Positions 42,482-51,517 of a stretch of 64,000 nt of DNA are shown piece after piece; the first letter of the stretch is position 1, and the number at the start of each line of letters is the position of its first letter. The notes under the pieces are model-generated. The model was given only the letters and a program-made list of their open reading frames with translations. It was not told the DNA's origin and did not search any database. The DNA lies in assembly GCF_043757465.1 (NCBI RefSeq), contig NZ_JAYVPL010000023.1, positions 1 to 64,000 on the forward strand, read 5' to 3'. The translations under genes and the position numbers were made by a program. The DNA comes from Armatimonas sp043757465 (lineage in GTDB: Bacteria; Armatimonadota; Armatimonadia; Armatimonadales; Armatimonadaceae).

Positions 42482-43501
42482 ATGGCGGCAGCCATAGAAA
42501 TTAAAAACCTGACTAAACAGTACCCTGTCCCCCTGAAGCGCGAGGTAGTCAACGCAGTGGACAACCTCTCCGTGACGGTGGGAGAAGGCGAAGTTTTTGG
42601 CTTCCTGGGCGCCAACGGCGCCGGAAAGACAACCACGATTAAAATCCTGCTGGGGCTGATCTTCGCCACGCAGGGAGAAGCTTATGTCCTGGGAAAACCC
42701 GCCGGGGATATCGAGGCAAAACACAAGATCGCCTATCTTCCTGAGTCGCCCTATTTCTACGAGCACATGACCGCTCTTGAGATCGTGACTTTTTATGCGC
42801 AGCTCTTTGGCATGAAGTACGAAGACGCCAAAAAGAAAGCCGCCGAGCTCGTGGACTTTGTCGGGCTGGGTGGCAAGAGCGATGTCAACAAACGTGTCGC
42901 GGAGTTCTCCAAAGGAATGCGCCAGCGCGTCGGTATTGCTCAGAGCCTGATCAACGACCCGGATCTCCTCTTTTACGATGAGCCAACCTCGGGTCTGGAC
43001 GCCATTGCACGTCGTGATATTCGCGACCTGATGCTGGATCTCAAGCGGCAAGGCAAGACAATGTTCCTCTCCAGCCACCAGCTTGAGGATGTCGAGATGG
43101 TCTGTGGGCGTGCTTCGATTATCCATAAGGGCAAGCTCCAGGTCATTGGCACCATGGACGAGCTTCTGGGCGGCGAGCGGGTAGAGGTGACAGTTGCAAA
43201 GCCGTCGGCGGAGCTTACCGGCAAGCTAGGGAACCTGGCAAGCACGACCTTTGATGACAAGCTGACGATCACCATCCCGAACTCGGATGTCGGCGGACTT
43301 CTCGATACCATCCGGAGCGCAAAGGGGGATGTCTTCTCTGTCATTCCCAAGAAACGCCGTCTAGAAGATCTCTTTGTCGAGATCGTCGGTGAGCGCATTG
43401 ATGCAGCCACCGGAAGTCTGGCGTCCACCGGCGACCGCACCGTCGAGGGCAGCGATGCCAAACCGACCGTGAACAAGTATAAGGACTTGATGGATAAATA
43501 A
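42482..43501 (+). CDS. ABC-2 type exporter ATP-binding protein
   Basis: 339 residues. Walker A GANGAGKTT, signature FSKGMRQR, Walker B LLFYDEPTSGLD, and H-loop SSHQLEDV. A C-terminal regulatory region of about 110 residues follows (about 215-339), typical of ABC-2 exporters. The ATG has AAGGAG upstream, and a promoter lies about 80 nt before. The permease gene begins directly at the next base after its stop. Confidence 0.92.
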   Translation: MAAAIEIKNLTKQYPVPLKREVVNAVDNLSVTVGEGEVFGFLGANGAGKTTTIKILLGLIFATQGEAYVLGKPAGDIEAKHKIAYLPESPYFYEHMTALEIVTFYAQLFGMKYEDAKKKAAELVDFVGLGGKSDVNKRVAEFSKGMRQRVGIAQSLINDPDLLFYDEPTSGLDAIARRDIRDLMLDLKRQGKTMFLSSHQLEDVEMVCGRASIIHKGKLQVIGTMDELLGGERVEVTVAKPSAELTGKLGNLASTTFDDKLTITIPNSDVGGLLDTIRSAKGDVFSVIPKKRRLEDLFVEIVGERIDAATGSLASTGDRTVEGSDAKPTVNKYKDLMDK

Positions 43502-44290
43502 ATGAATACTTCCCTTGTTATTGCACGAAATACAATTAGCGAAGCCCTACGCAAGAAAGTTCTCAATGCCTTCCTCATGGTGGGCTTTGCGATGCTGGTC
43601 CTCACCTTCGCATTCCAGCAGTTCGCCCCCCGCCAGGAGCTAACGCTCGTCAAAGGCATGGGCCTTGGGATTATCTCAATGGCGGCGCTGCTGATCACCG
43701 TCATCCTCTCGATCAACCTCATCCCCGCTGAGATCGAGCGCCGCACGATCTACACTATCCTCTCCAAGCCCGTCCGTCGCCCAGAGTTCCTGCTGGGCAA
43801 GTACTTTGGCGCCGCCAGCACCATCTTCATCAATGTTGGACTGATGGGGCTTGCTTTTGTGATCGCAATCGCCCTCAAACAGCGTGGCGCAGAGGGTCTG
43901 TTCGGCCCGCTGAACATGCTCAAGGGCGTGTTGATGATCTACATGCAGATGGCGCTGCTGAGTGCACTGGCGATCTTCTTCTCCACATTCCTGTCGCCCT
44001 TGGTGAACTTCTTCCTGACATTTTCTATGTTTATCGTGGGCAACCTCTCCAGCTTTACATTGGATCTGGCGAAGAACACGCAAAATGTCCTGGCGAAAGG
44101 GTTCTTCACGGCGGTGCACTACCTCGTGCCTAACTTTGGCAACTTTAACTACACCAACCCGCTTGTGCAGGCCAATGTGCAGGTGAAGTCCGAGGCGGTA
44201 CTGCTCACACAGAACTGTATCTACGCGGTGGTCTATGCCACAGTGCTACTGATTCTCTCCATCCTGGTCTTTGATCGGCGCGAGGTGTGA
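43502..44290 (+). CDS. ABC-2 type transporter permease
   Basis: 262 residues with six predicted membrane helices, two of them near residues 20-45 and 55-80, the last near 235-255. SLVIARNTISEALRKKVLNAFL at the start and SIVLSINLIPAEIERRTIYTILSKPV-type text are usual for ABC-2 permeases (the IERRTIYTILSKPVRR motif is the coupling region). It forms a dimer with the preceding ATPase; the exported substrate is unknown. Its stop overlaps the next gene (TGATG). Confidence 0.88.
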   Translation: MNTSLVIARNTISEALRKKVLNAFLMVGFAMLVLTFAFQQFAPRQELTLVKGMGLGIISMAALLITVILSINLIPAEIERRTIYTILSKPVRRPEFLLGKYFGAASTIFINVGLMGLAFVIAIALKQRGAEGLFGPLNMLKGVLMIYMQMALLSALAIFFSTFLSPLVNFFLTFSMFIVGNLSSFTLDLAKNTQNVLAKGFFTAVHYLVPNFGNFNYTNPLVQANVQVKSEAVLLTQNCIYAVVYATVLLILSILVFDRREV

Positions 44291-46026
44291 TGATGAAAAA
44301 TTTCCTAGATGCGGTGCGAGGTAACCCAAAGCTCGCCGCCGGTGCACTGGCACTGCTGGCAGTCCAGGGCCTTCTTCAGGCCAGGATTGACCCGCTCCGC
44401 CGCCAACCCGCAGTCGAGCCGCCCTCAATGATCAAGTCCACGGGGGGGCTGCCCTTCGAGTACTCCCTCGCTGCGATTTCGGGCTTCCGGCAGGTGATCG
44501 CGGGGCTGCTCTGGGTGCGCGCGGACTCGTTCTTCCACTCGGGCAACTACGATGCGATCCTGCCACTCCTGCGCCTGATCACGTGGCTCGATCCCAACTG
44601 GCTGGATGTCTACGCGACGGGTGCCTGGCACCTGATGTACAACTTCACCGATACCGACCAGCGCTCGGATCGCCGTTACTTGCCGGTGGGTCTTGCCCTG
44701 CTCAATGAGGGAATCGCGGCGAATTCCACGGTCTTTGACCTCTATAAAGAAAAGGGTTGGAACCTTTTTGACAAGGTGAAAGATTTCAAGTTGGCAGCGG
44801 ATGCTTACAAAGCCGGGCGCGATGCCGATCCTAATCACGATATCAACCAAATAGAGCACCTGCTCGCCCACTGTGTCGAGCGCTCTGGTGATCCCGAGGG
44901 GGCGATTGCTGCCTGGGCAGATGCCATGCGGCGACACAAGGTACTCTGGGATGCCTCCAAGGGTGTCGCAGGCAAGGAAGACATTGAGAGCCGCAACCGC
45001 CAGGGCTACAACAATGCGTCGAAAAACTTCCGTATCATGAAAGTCCGTAGCTACTGCCGTCCTAGAGACATCGCGCGTCTAGGCCTCGTAGAGGCAAGTT
45101 TGGGGGTTAAAGTCACTCGGATTCGCCCCCGTGTTCTGAGAGTCGAAGGAAGCTGGAACCTGGTCGGATGCCTGAAAGATCAGTACGACGATCTCAGCTT
45201 CGATGACAAAGGTGATCCTAAGTCCGCCACGATCTCTAGCGGAATTGTCATGGATGGCCCCGTTGACGGAGCCCGTGTTGATGTTCGCTTGCAAAATGCA
45301 GGCTATGTCATGCCGGACTCCCAGAACTTTAGCTTCGAAGTGTCCGATGACTTGACCATCATGCAGGACTCGCTTAGCTCACGCGGGGGACGACGAACTT
45401 TGAAGGGAACGCCCTATCAGTTCAACCCTGGCGGTGCAGGCGATCAAAACCTGGAGCGTGCGGGGATCTATTCCTACAAGGATCAAGCCAGTGCGCCTAA
45501 GGGAATCTCGGCGGCGCAAGCCTTGGCATCGGGACAGATCTCCCCCATAGGTCAGCTCCAACTGGTGACCTTCATCTTCCCCCCGATGACGCACCAGAAG
45601 AAGTTCTACACCCTGGCAGATCTCCCAGCGCTTCTGAGTGAGCTTAAGTCTGACCCAGCGCGTATGGCTCAGCTTGAGACAAAGAAGATCCTAGTGGCGA
45701 CAGAGGACAAGCTTGCACTGAGTGAGTTTGGCAAAAATCGCGAACTGGACATGAGCAAGGATCCGAAGATGTACGGCTTCAAGACCGACCTCTACGACCT
45801 GATTGTCTCCTTTAGCCCACGGAGCGCCCCGGATTTTGTTCAAGACCGCCTAGGCTGGAATGGGGAGGGCCTGAAGGACAAGCGCTACCTCCGGTCGGAT
45901 GTTAAGCTCGGCCAGCAGATGCTCTACTTGAAGCTCAAGCTGACCAAAGAAGACATCAACGGGTCGGATAAAAAAGTCCTATTTGACGACAGCGCGGGTA
46001 TCGGACTGGACAAGCTCCAGAAGTAG
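44290..46026 (+). CDS. membrane-anchored TPR-containing protein, ABC exporter partner
   Basis: 578 residues, family not recognised. An N-terminal hydrophobic anchor (about 10-30) is followed by TPR-like helices (about 60-220: LPLLRLITWLDPNWLDVYATGAWHL, ADAYKAGRDADPNHD) and a beta-rich C-terminal half (230-578). The start is taken as ATG 44290, which shares a base with the permease stop; GTG 44287 and ATG 44293 are equally possible. The gene completes a tight three-gene unit with the ABC-2 exporter, so it probably acts as an extracytoplasmic partner or as the cargo-handling subunit. A large terminator follows. Confidence 0.6.
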   Translation: MMKNFLDAVRGNPKLAAGALALLAVQGLLQARIDPLRRQPAVEPPSMIKSTGGLPFEYSLAAISGFRQVIAGLLWVRADSFFHSGNYDAILPLLRLITWLDPNWLDVYATGAWHLMYNFTDTDQRSDRRYLPVGLALLNEGIAANSTVFDLYKEKGWNLFDKVKDFKLAADAYKAGRDADPNHDINQIEHLLAHCVERSGDPEGAIAAWADAMRRHKVLWDASKGVAGKEDIESRNRQGYNNASKNFRIMKVRSYCRPRDIARLGLVEASLGVKVTRIRPRVLRVEGSWNLVGCLKDQYDDLSFDDKGDPKSATISSGIVMDGPVDGARVDVRLQNAGYVMPDSQNFSFEVSDDLTIMQDSLSSRGGRRTLKGTPYQFNPGGAGDQNLERAGIYSYKDQASAPKGISAAQALASGQISPIGQLQLVTFIFPPMTHQKKFYTLADLPALLSELKSDPARMAQLETKKILVATEDKLALSEFGKNRELDMSKDPKMYGFKTDLYDLIVSFSPRSAPDFVQDRLGWNGEGLKDKRYLRSDVKLGQQMLYLKLKLTKEDINGSDKKVLFDDSAGIGLDKLQK

Positions 46027-46037
46027 CCCTCGTGACA

Positions 46038-46084
46038 AACGCACAAAGGCCCCGGAGCCGCTGGCTCCGGGGCCTTTGTGCGTT
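46038..46084. terminator. bidirectional terminator, 22-bp perfect stem
   Basis: AACGCACAAAGGCCCCGGAGCC pairs perfectly over 22 bp with its complement across a GCT loop. It separates the convergent TPR gene (stop 46026) and GH127 gene; the GH127 stop codon overlaps the outer end of the stem. There is no separate T-tract, but the symmetric stem ends in A/T-richer arms on both sides. Confidence 0.8.
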
Positions 46085-48257
46085 ACGATAGGCACTTCTG
46101 GAGCTTCGCTAGAAAGAGTGGCGCACTGGGGCCAATCACACGCACTGTGAGCTGCTCTTTGCCTTGCGTGAGACCTTCGGGGAGCGTATAGGTCTCGACT
46201 ATGTGTCGGTGCTTTTCAAGAACGAGCGCTGGGGCAGCGATCTGCTCGCCCTCCACTGCGACGGTAAATTCTACATCGCCCTCTTGTGGTGGCCCCCAGG
46301 TGCAGACAAGCTCTACGGGAGTATCGGGCAGGCTACGCAAGGTGAATGAAAACCAGCCGTTTTCTTTTTCCACTTGGCGGAACTTCCAGGCGCTGCGCTC
46401 GCCGCCGATAAAGCCCTCGCCGGTGAAGTGATGGTCGCGCTCCGGCTGCATCTGATGGGGCGAGAAGGTATCGAGGAGCTTGGTTCGCTCTGCGTGCTCC
46501 CGGGCTTCGGTGGCGCGGTAGGTAGTTTCTTGTGCTTTCCAGTCCTTGAGCGAGAAGGTGTCAAAGTAGACGCACTGCCGATGCCCGTGGAGCTGGTAGA
46601 ACGGCACCAAGGCAATGCCCTCACGCTCAAACGTCCGGGCTTTGGGATTGAGAAGCACCGGCGCAGAGGGAATCTGTGCATTGAACGGCTCTCCCCCATC
46701 CGTATCGCCGGGCAGCGGCGCAGCTCCGAGATCGGCGGCAAGCACCACCGGGCCGTCGAGAAGCGCTATTTTCTGTGACGCACCGAAAAGCGGCTCCAGA
46801 GAGCGTTTTTTCGGGAAGGTCACTGTCTGGTTGCGAATGTCCTGCCATTGGATCACCGAATACCCTGCCCAAGACGGCATGCGTAAGCGGACGGCAATAT
46901 CGCTAGGGCCGGTGACGGTGAAGTGCACGGTATCGCTGTCTGGGAAGGCGGTCTCCTGGCGCACCGTCAGCCCCCACTCAGGTAAATGCACCTCAGAGGC
47001 AAGAAACTGCGTGACATAGAGCACCCGGTGCTTGGCATCCCTAAAGTAAACGCCGTCGCCGTAGCGGGTGTGGTTTTCCCAGCTTGTGCCCACGCAGCAC
47101 CAGAACGAGTCCTCGGGGGTGGAGTAGGTCTTGAAGTGCCCGGAGAGCAGCGAGACAAAGTAGCAGACCATGCCATCGGCGGGGTTCTGGCTGGCAAGGA
47201 TGTGGTTGATCCGCACGCGCTCCATAAAGTCGGCGTACTCGGCACGTGGCTCCCAACAGAAAAGCTGCGTCGTGAGCTTGAGCATGTTGTAGCTATTGCA
47301 CGTCTCGCAGGTCGTGTTCGTCAGCCGCCCCGACAACTCTCCCACAGGTCCAAAGTGCTCGCCGCTTCCGTGCCCACCGATTACATAGCTATGGCTCTGC
47401 GTTACAAAGCGCCAGAAGTTCTCCGCAATGCGCCTGTACTTCTCGTTGCCAGTCACTTCGTAGAGCCGGGCGCAGCCAATGATCTTGGGAATCTGCGTGT
47501 TGCCGTGCAAGCCCGGCAGGCAGTCCGTCCCGTCGGCGAGCGGGTCTAAGACGGCGCAGTGATAGAACTTCTCGGCCATTTCTAGGAAGCGCACTTCGCC
47601 CGTGAGCGCATACAGCTCGGTAAAAGATTCATTCATCCCGCCGAACTCGCAGCTAAGCATTGTCTGCCACTGTGCATCATTAAGATTTGCTGTCACCTCA
47701 ATCGCCCAATTGCCGAGTTTGGTGACGAGGCTGAGGGCCAGCCCCCCATCCCCCGCCCGGCGGGGGGGGACGAACAATCGTGCCGCATCCAATAGCCCCG
47801 CAAAGAGCTTGTGCAGGTTGTACCAGGGCACCCAGCAGTCGTTGAGATCGAAGTTACGCGCACGAACCACGCCCGCACGTAGCTCGTCAAAGACCCGGTC
47901 GGCATCGGGCATTCCGCCGATAAAACCATCGGGGTGAGCGTCTTGACAGCGCTTTAGCTCAGAGAGAATGAGCGCGACTCGCTCCGTAAAGCGCGGGTCA
48001 TCCCCGGGGGCTTCTACGGCGAGCCGCACACACGCCGAGAGATAATGCCCAAGTGAGTGACCCGACAGGCTCTGTTGCTCCCAGCCGCCGTACGCCTCGC
48101 CGCAGGGGAGTAATCCCGCGTTTTGGTAGAAGCCATGCAGTAGGCGCTTGGGATCAAGGGACAGAAGCCAGGCGGCGTTACGGTCACGGGCAGCGGCGAA
48201 GGGGCCAGCGCCTAGACGGACGTGGCGGGGATCGAGCGGAACAAGGTGATTGGGCAT
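46083..48257 (-). CDS. glycoside hydrolase family 127 (beta-L-arabinofuranosidase)
   Basis: 724 residues. The N-terminal (alpha/alpha)6 barrel has GWEQQSLSGHSLGHYLSACV, the zinc/catalytic region TCETCNSYNMLKL, and the cysteine pair SFWCCVGTSWENHTRYGDG, the known GH127 site in which a zinc-coordinated Cys is the nucleophile. Beta-sandwich domains follow (about 420-724). The enzyme releases beta-L-arabinofuranose from plant or algal glycans. No signal peptide is visible; the bifidobacterial enzyme is also cytoplasmic. ATG 48257 is 9 nt after a TAAAAT on the minus strand. It diverges from an esterase gene. Confidence 0.9.
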   Translation of the reverse strand: MPNHLVPLDPRHVRLGAGPFAAARDRNAAWLLSLDPKRLLHGFYQNAGLLPCGEAYGGWEQQSLSGHSLGHYLSACVRLAVEAPGDDPRFTERVALILSELKRCQDAHPDGFIGGMPDADRVFDELRAGVVRARNFDLNDCWVPWYNLHKLFAGLLDAARLFVPPRRAGDGGLALSLVTKLGNWAIEVTANLNDAQWQTMLSCEFGGMNESFTELYALTGEVRFLEMAEKFYHCAVLDPLADGTDCLPGLHGNTQIPKIIGCARLYEVTGNEKYRRIAENFWRFVTQSHSYVIGGHGSGEHFGPVGELSGRLTNTTCETCNSYNMLKLTTQLFCWEPRAEYADFMERVRINHILASQNPADGMVCYFVSLLSGHFKTYSTPEDSFWCCVGTSWENHTRYGDGVYFRDAKHRVLYVTQFLASEVHLPEWGLTVRQETAFPDSDTVHFTVTGPSDIAVRLRMPSWAGYSVIQWQDIRNQTVTFPKKRSLEPLFGASQKIALLDGPVVLAADLGAAPLPGDTDGGEPFNAQIPSAPVLLNPKARTFEREGIALVPFYQLHGHRQCVYFDTFSLKDWKAQETTYRATEAREHAERTKLLDTFSPHQMQPERDHHFTGEGFIGGERSAWKFRQVEKENGWFSFTLRSLPDTPVELVCTWGPPQEGDVEFTVAVEGEQIAAPALVLEKHRHIVETYTLPEGLTQGKEQLTVRVIGPSAPLFLAKLQKCLS

Positions 48258-48266
48258 GTCGCTGGC

Positions 48267-48282
48267 ATTTTACGGGTAAAAT
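48267..48282. promoter_or_regulatory. palindromic divergent promoter
   Basis: ATTTTAC-GG-GTAAAAT is a perfect inverted repeat that provides one TAAAAT to each strand: plus 48277-48282 (6 nt before ATG 48289) and minus 48267-48272 (9 nt before ATG 48257). Both divergent genes would be leaderless or nearly so. Confidence 0.6.
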
Positions 48283-48288
48283 ATCTCC

Positions 48289-49167
48289 ATGACACGACGA
48301 ATGTTTTCTGGCATCGCTGCCGCCCTCGCCCTCCTCTCTCCTGCGTCCGCGCAGACCCGTCAGACGGATGTGATCTACGGCCACAAACAGGGCATCGCGC
48401 TGAGCATGGATGTCTTTGTGCCGGAGAAGTCCAAGGCGAACGGGATAGGTATTCTCTGGATGGTGAGCGGTGGCTGGAACTCGCGGCACGAGGACATTAA
48501 CCCGGCTCTGGGGAAAGCCTTCACCGACCGTGGCTACACACTCTTTCAGGTCGTGCACGGCACGCAGCCCAAGTTCACGCTCCCCGAGATCATGCAGGAT
48601 ATCCACCGCTCCGTGCGTTTTGTTCGCACCAACGCCAGCCGCTGGGGGATCAACCCCGACAAGCTTGGTATCAGCGGGGGAAGTGCGGGCGGGCATCTCT
48701 CCACGATGATCGCGGCCTACGGCGGCCCCGGCGATCCCACTGCCAAAGATCCCATAGACCGCGCGTCGAGTGCCGTGCAGTGCGCCGCGTGTTTCTATCC
48801 CCCCACCGACTTTCTCAACTACGGCAAAGACGGCGCGAAGGCGATGCTCAATCCCTTTCTGAAAGGCTACTGGCCCGCGTTCGGGATCACGGACAAGACA
48901 CCACCTGAGGAGATTGAGCGCCTCAGCAAGACGCTCTCGCCGATCTATGGCATCAACAAAACCACCCCACCCGTCTTTCTGATCCACGGCACCGCCGACT
49001 TGCTCGTCCCGATTCAGCAGTCCGAGCGTTTTATCGCAAAGCTGAAGGAAGAAGGCGTCGCGTGTGATTTAGTGCGTCGCCCCGGAAAAGGCCACGGCTG
49101 GCCCGGTATCGAGAACGACGCGTTGCTTCTGATGGACTGGTTCGATAAATACTTGGCGAAGAAGTAG
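48289..49167 (+). CDS. secreted alpha/beta hydrolase (esterase)
   Basis: 292 residues. A signal peptide (MFSGIAAALALLSPASAQ) precedes an alpha/beta hydrolase of the BD-FAE/carboxylesterase type: nucleophile Ser in SGGSAGGHLS, the acid in LIHGTADLLVP, and the catalytic His of KGHGWPG near the C-terminus. Substrate is unknown; a sugar ester would suit the divergent GH127 gene. ATG lies 6 nt after TAAAAT. Confidence 0.85.
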   Translation: MTRRMFSGIAAALALLSPASAQTRQTDVIYGHKQGIALSMDVFVPEKSKANGIGILWMVSGGWNSRHEDINPALGKAFTDRGYTLFQVVHGTQPKFTLPEIMQDIHRSVRFVRTNASRWGINPDKLGISGGSAGGHLSTMIAAYGGPGDPTAKDPIDRASSAVQCAACFYPPTDFLNYGKDGAKAMLNPFLKGYWPAFGITDKTPPEEIERLSKTLSPIYGINKTTPPVFLIHGTADLLVPIQQSERFIAKLKEEGVACDLVRRPGKGHGWPGIENDALLLMDWFDKYLAKK

Positions 49168-49172
49168 GCACT

Positions 49173-49799
49173 TCAGCGTTCCGACGAAACCGTCCGGCCA
49201 TCCGCCATCGTGACGGAAAACGCAATCGGCTCGGCGGGGTAGCGGTTGTCGGGATACCAGGGTCGGCCTTGATGGACAATGATGAGAAGCCCTTCTTCAT
49301 CACCGACGGGCTGAAACTGTGGGCCGCCTTGCCGGTAAGGCGGAAGCCCGAGTGAAGTCGCGGTGCCGGGAACATCGTCGGTCACGAGGCCGATCTCGCT
49401 GATACCAAGAATCTCGAAGCTCGCGCGGCGGCTTGTGGGGAGTGTGTGGCGGGCGATCAGCTCGGCGATATTGCCGTCGGGGTCGGTGAAGTAGACGGCG
49501 TGGGCGTTCCAGTTCGTGAAGTCAAAAAGCCTCTCGTCGCCCGCAGCGTTAGTGAGGAGCGAGGTACGCGCACTCAGCCAGGCGACCGCTTCGTCAAACA
49601 GATTCTCGGGGACATTGAAAGCAAAGTGCGCGATGGCAGGCGGGGTGCTGGCCTGCGTGAGAGTCCAGTGCGTCTCGCCCGCAGCGAGGGTGACACAGTT
49701 AGGGCCGGAGGAAAGTACCTCCAGCCCCATAGTATGGGTCCAAAACTGCTGTGCACGCTCCAGATCAGCGGTGCCCATCTGGAGCGCACGGAAACTCAC
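49173..49799 (-). CDS. VOC (glyoxalase/bleomycin resistance) domain protein
   Basis: 208 residues. The N-terminal VOC half has LQMGTADLERAQQFWTHTMGLEVL, and the metal-binding positions are in HFAFNV and PDGNIAELIAR. The second part (about 125-208) is a partial or diverged second module. VOC proteins span isomerases, dioxygenases and drug-binding proteins; no specific function can be assigned. The GTG at 49799 overlaps the DUF1080 stop (GTGA), so the two are co-translated. Confidence 0.8.
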   Translation of the reverse strand: MSFRALQMGTADLERAQQFWTHTMGLEVLSSGPNCVTLAAGETHWTLTQASTPPAIAHFAFNVPENLFDEAVAWLSARTSLLTNAAGDERLFDFTNWNAHAVYFTDPDGNIAELIARHTLPTSRRASFEILGISEIGLVTDDVPGTATSLGLPPYRQGGPQFQPVGDEEGLLIIVHQGRPWYPDNRYPAEPIAFSVTMADGRTVSSER

Positions 49800-50527
49800 T
49801 GCGCGATAACCCAGAGGTTCTTGTACTGCACCAGATCATGGTTGCCCTGCAGAACAATCGGTCCGACCTTGACCTCGCCTTTGAAATCTCCGTACTGGAT
49901 TCCGGTGGGGCCATTGAACTCCTCGTTGTTTTGGACAAGCACGCCGTTCCAGAAGACACTGGCGCGGGCCTTCTCGGTCACTTTCCCCTCCGCATCAAAA
50001 CGAGGAGCGCGGAAAAGGATGTCGTAGCTCTGCCACTCACCCGCAGGTTTGGCGGCGTTGAAGGTGGCGGCTTTCTGGCTGTAGAAGGCGGCACCCGTCT
50101 GTTTGGTCAGCTCGCCACCGAAGGAGTTGTATATCTGGACTTCGTAGCGCCCCTGAAACGCGACCCCCGCGTTACCGTGGCCCGTCGGAACCTTGAACTC
50201 GACATGCAAAAAGCAGTCGCCGAACTCTGCCTTGCTGGTGATATCGGTCTTATCGGGCTTCATTCCGCCGTCTTCTTCCAGTGTCCATGCGGCTGCCTCT
50301 GTCGAACCACGCTTGACCCAGCTTGTGCCGAACTCTTCGCCCTTGTTACCAATCAGGGTCTTCGCCGCCATCGGTGCGCGCCCCCCTAGACGAATGGAGG
50401 TTGGAAAGGCGGGAGGCTGTGCGGCTCTCTGGCCCTGAGAGGCCGCCGGTGCCGTTGTTGCCAGGAGCGTCGCCGCTCCGAGAAGCGTTGTTGCGCTTAA
50501 AAATAAAAGGGAATTACGTTTTGCCAT
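49796..50527 (-). CDS. secreted DUF1080 (3-keto-disaccharide hydrolase-like) protein
   Basis: 243 residues. Signal peptide (SLLFLSATTLLGAATLLATTAPAAS) then a concanavalin-like domain: DITSKAEFGDCFLHVEFKVP, GNAGVAFQGRYEVQIYNSF, and VLVQNNEEFNGPTG. This is the DUF1080 pattern, including a family of 3-keto-disaccharide hydrolases. It would act outside the cytoplasm on modified sugars. Coupled to the VOC gene by GTGA. Confidence 0.85.
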   Translation of the reverse strand: MAKRNSLLFLSATTLLGAATLLATTAPAASQGQRAAQPPAFPTSIRLGGRAPMAAKTLIGNKGEEFGTSWVKRGSTEAAAWTLEEDGGMKPDKTDITSKAEFGDCFLHVEFKVPTGHGNAGVAFQGRYEVQIYNSFGGELTKQTGAAFYSQKAATFNAAKPAGEWQSYDILFRAPRFDAEGKVTEKARASVFWNGVLVQNNEEFNGPTGIQYGDFKGEVKVGPIVLQGNHDLVQYKNLWVIAQ

Positions 50528-50608
50528 GACTATTGGTTCGACATTTCGGGCATTTTTCCTCCCCCCGCCTTCATGACTCCTTCACAAGTTTGCCCCATAC
50601 TGCAAAAC

Positions 50609-51517
50609 ATGAAAGTTCAACCTCCCTCGTTAAATGAGCGCACTGTCGGGTACCGGCCCGAAGGTGGCATTGTGTGGTTCGGCACGCTGAAGGCCGGGCT
50701 CGCGGAAGCCAAGCGCACCAATCGCCCCCTCTTGATCATGTCCGCAGTCCCGGAGTGCCACGGCGTCTCCGGTATCTGGTGACCGGGCAAGCAAAGTACA
50801 GACAGGAGTCTCCTGTCTCAGAAACCCGTCATTGACGCGTCGCGTGCGTTTATCTGCATCCGTCCCGCCACCTATGAGAATGCCGCCGAAGTGAAGTACC
50901 TGGAGGGGATCTTCAAAGGACGGGCGGGCACCCTGGAGAACACCGTCTTTGCGATGCTCACGCCCGATGGCAAGAGCTACCTCGCCCGTCCGGGGCGATC
51001 TCCTCAGTTTGCGTTCCGTAGCCCCGCCGAGATGGCGGAGGCGATGAAGCAGTCAGCCGGAAAGTATCCGGCCAAAGGTGAGCCCAGCGCCGTCCCTGCC
51101 ATGCACGATTTCCGCCTCTCGCTCAACACAGCGGCCTGCGACTCCATGCCCCTCGTCGTGGCTGTGGGTGGCGGCGAGGCACTGCTTGTGAAGCTTGCCT
51201 GGGCTCCTGAGCTTCTTGGTAAGTATGCCTATGCCCCTGTCGCAACCCCGCAGGATTTGAAGGCAGCAGGTATCACCGTCGCCAGCCCTGGTATCTACGC
51301 CATCGAGCCAGACACGTTCGGTCAGAAAGGTGCGGTTCTCGCCCAGTGGCCTCTCACTGCTGATACAGCGACCATCACCAAGGGCCTTCTCGATGCCCAA
51401 AAACGGCACAACGGCGAGGGCAAGATCGCACGCCAGCACATCCAGCAAGGAACGCAGCTCGGGGTTTTGTGGAAGAGCCTTCTGCCCAACACCGACCCGA
51501 ACGGCCCCAAGCGCTAG
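50609..51517 (+). CDS. thioredoxin-fold selenoprotein candidate with in-frame UGA
   Basis: One continuous frame of 303 codons with a single UGA at 50780-50782 (residue 58). Before it: LLIMSAVPECHGVSGIW; after it: PGKQSTDRSLLSQK and then PVIDASRAFICIRPATYEN and TLENTVFAMLTPDG, which continue one thioredoxin-like domain. Cys50 and residue 58 form C-x7-U, replacing the usual CxxC. A hairpin with SECIS features lies 25 nt after the UGA. If read as a stop the gene would be cut into a 57-residue peptide and a fragment from GTG 50891. A second beta-rich half (130-302) resembles another thioredoxin-like domain. ATG 50609 lies 7 nt after CATACT, a leaderless start. No signal peptide. Alternative: a nonsense mutation. 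Confidence 0.75.
50800..50818 (+). promoter_or_regulatory. candidate bacterial SECIS hairpin
   Basis: AGACAGGA-GTC-TCCTGTCT: 8 bp perfect stem, 3-nt apical loop beginning with G, with 25 nt between UGA 50782 and the loop. This meets the published bSECIS criteria (loop 3-14 nt, G in the first two loop positions, 16-37 nt distance). It lies inside the coding sequence, as bacterial SECIS elements do. Confidence 0.7.
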
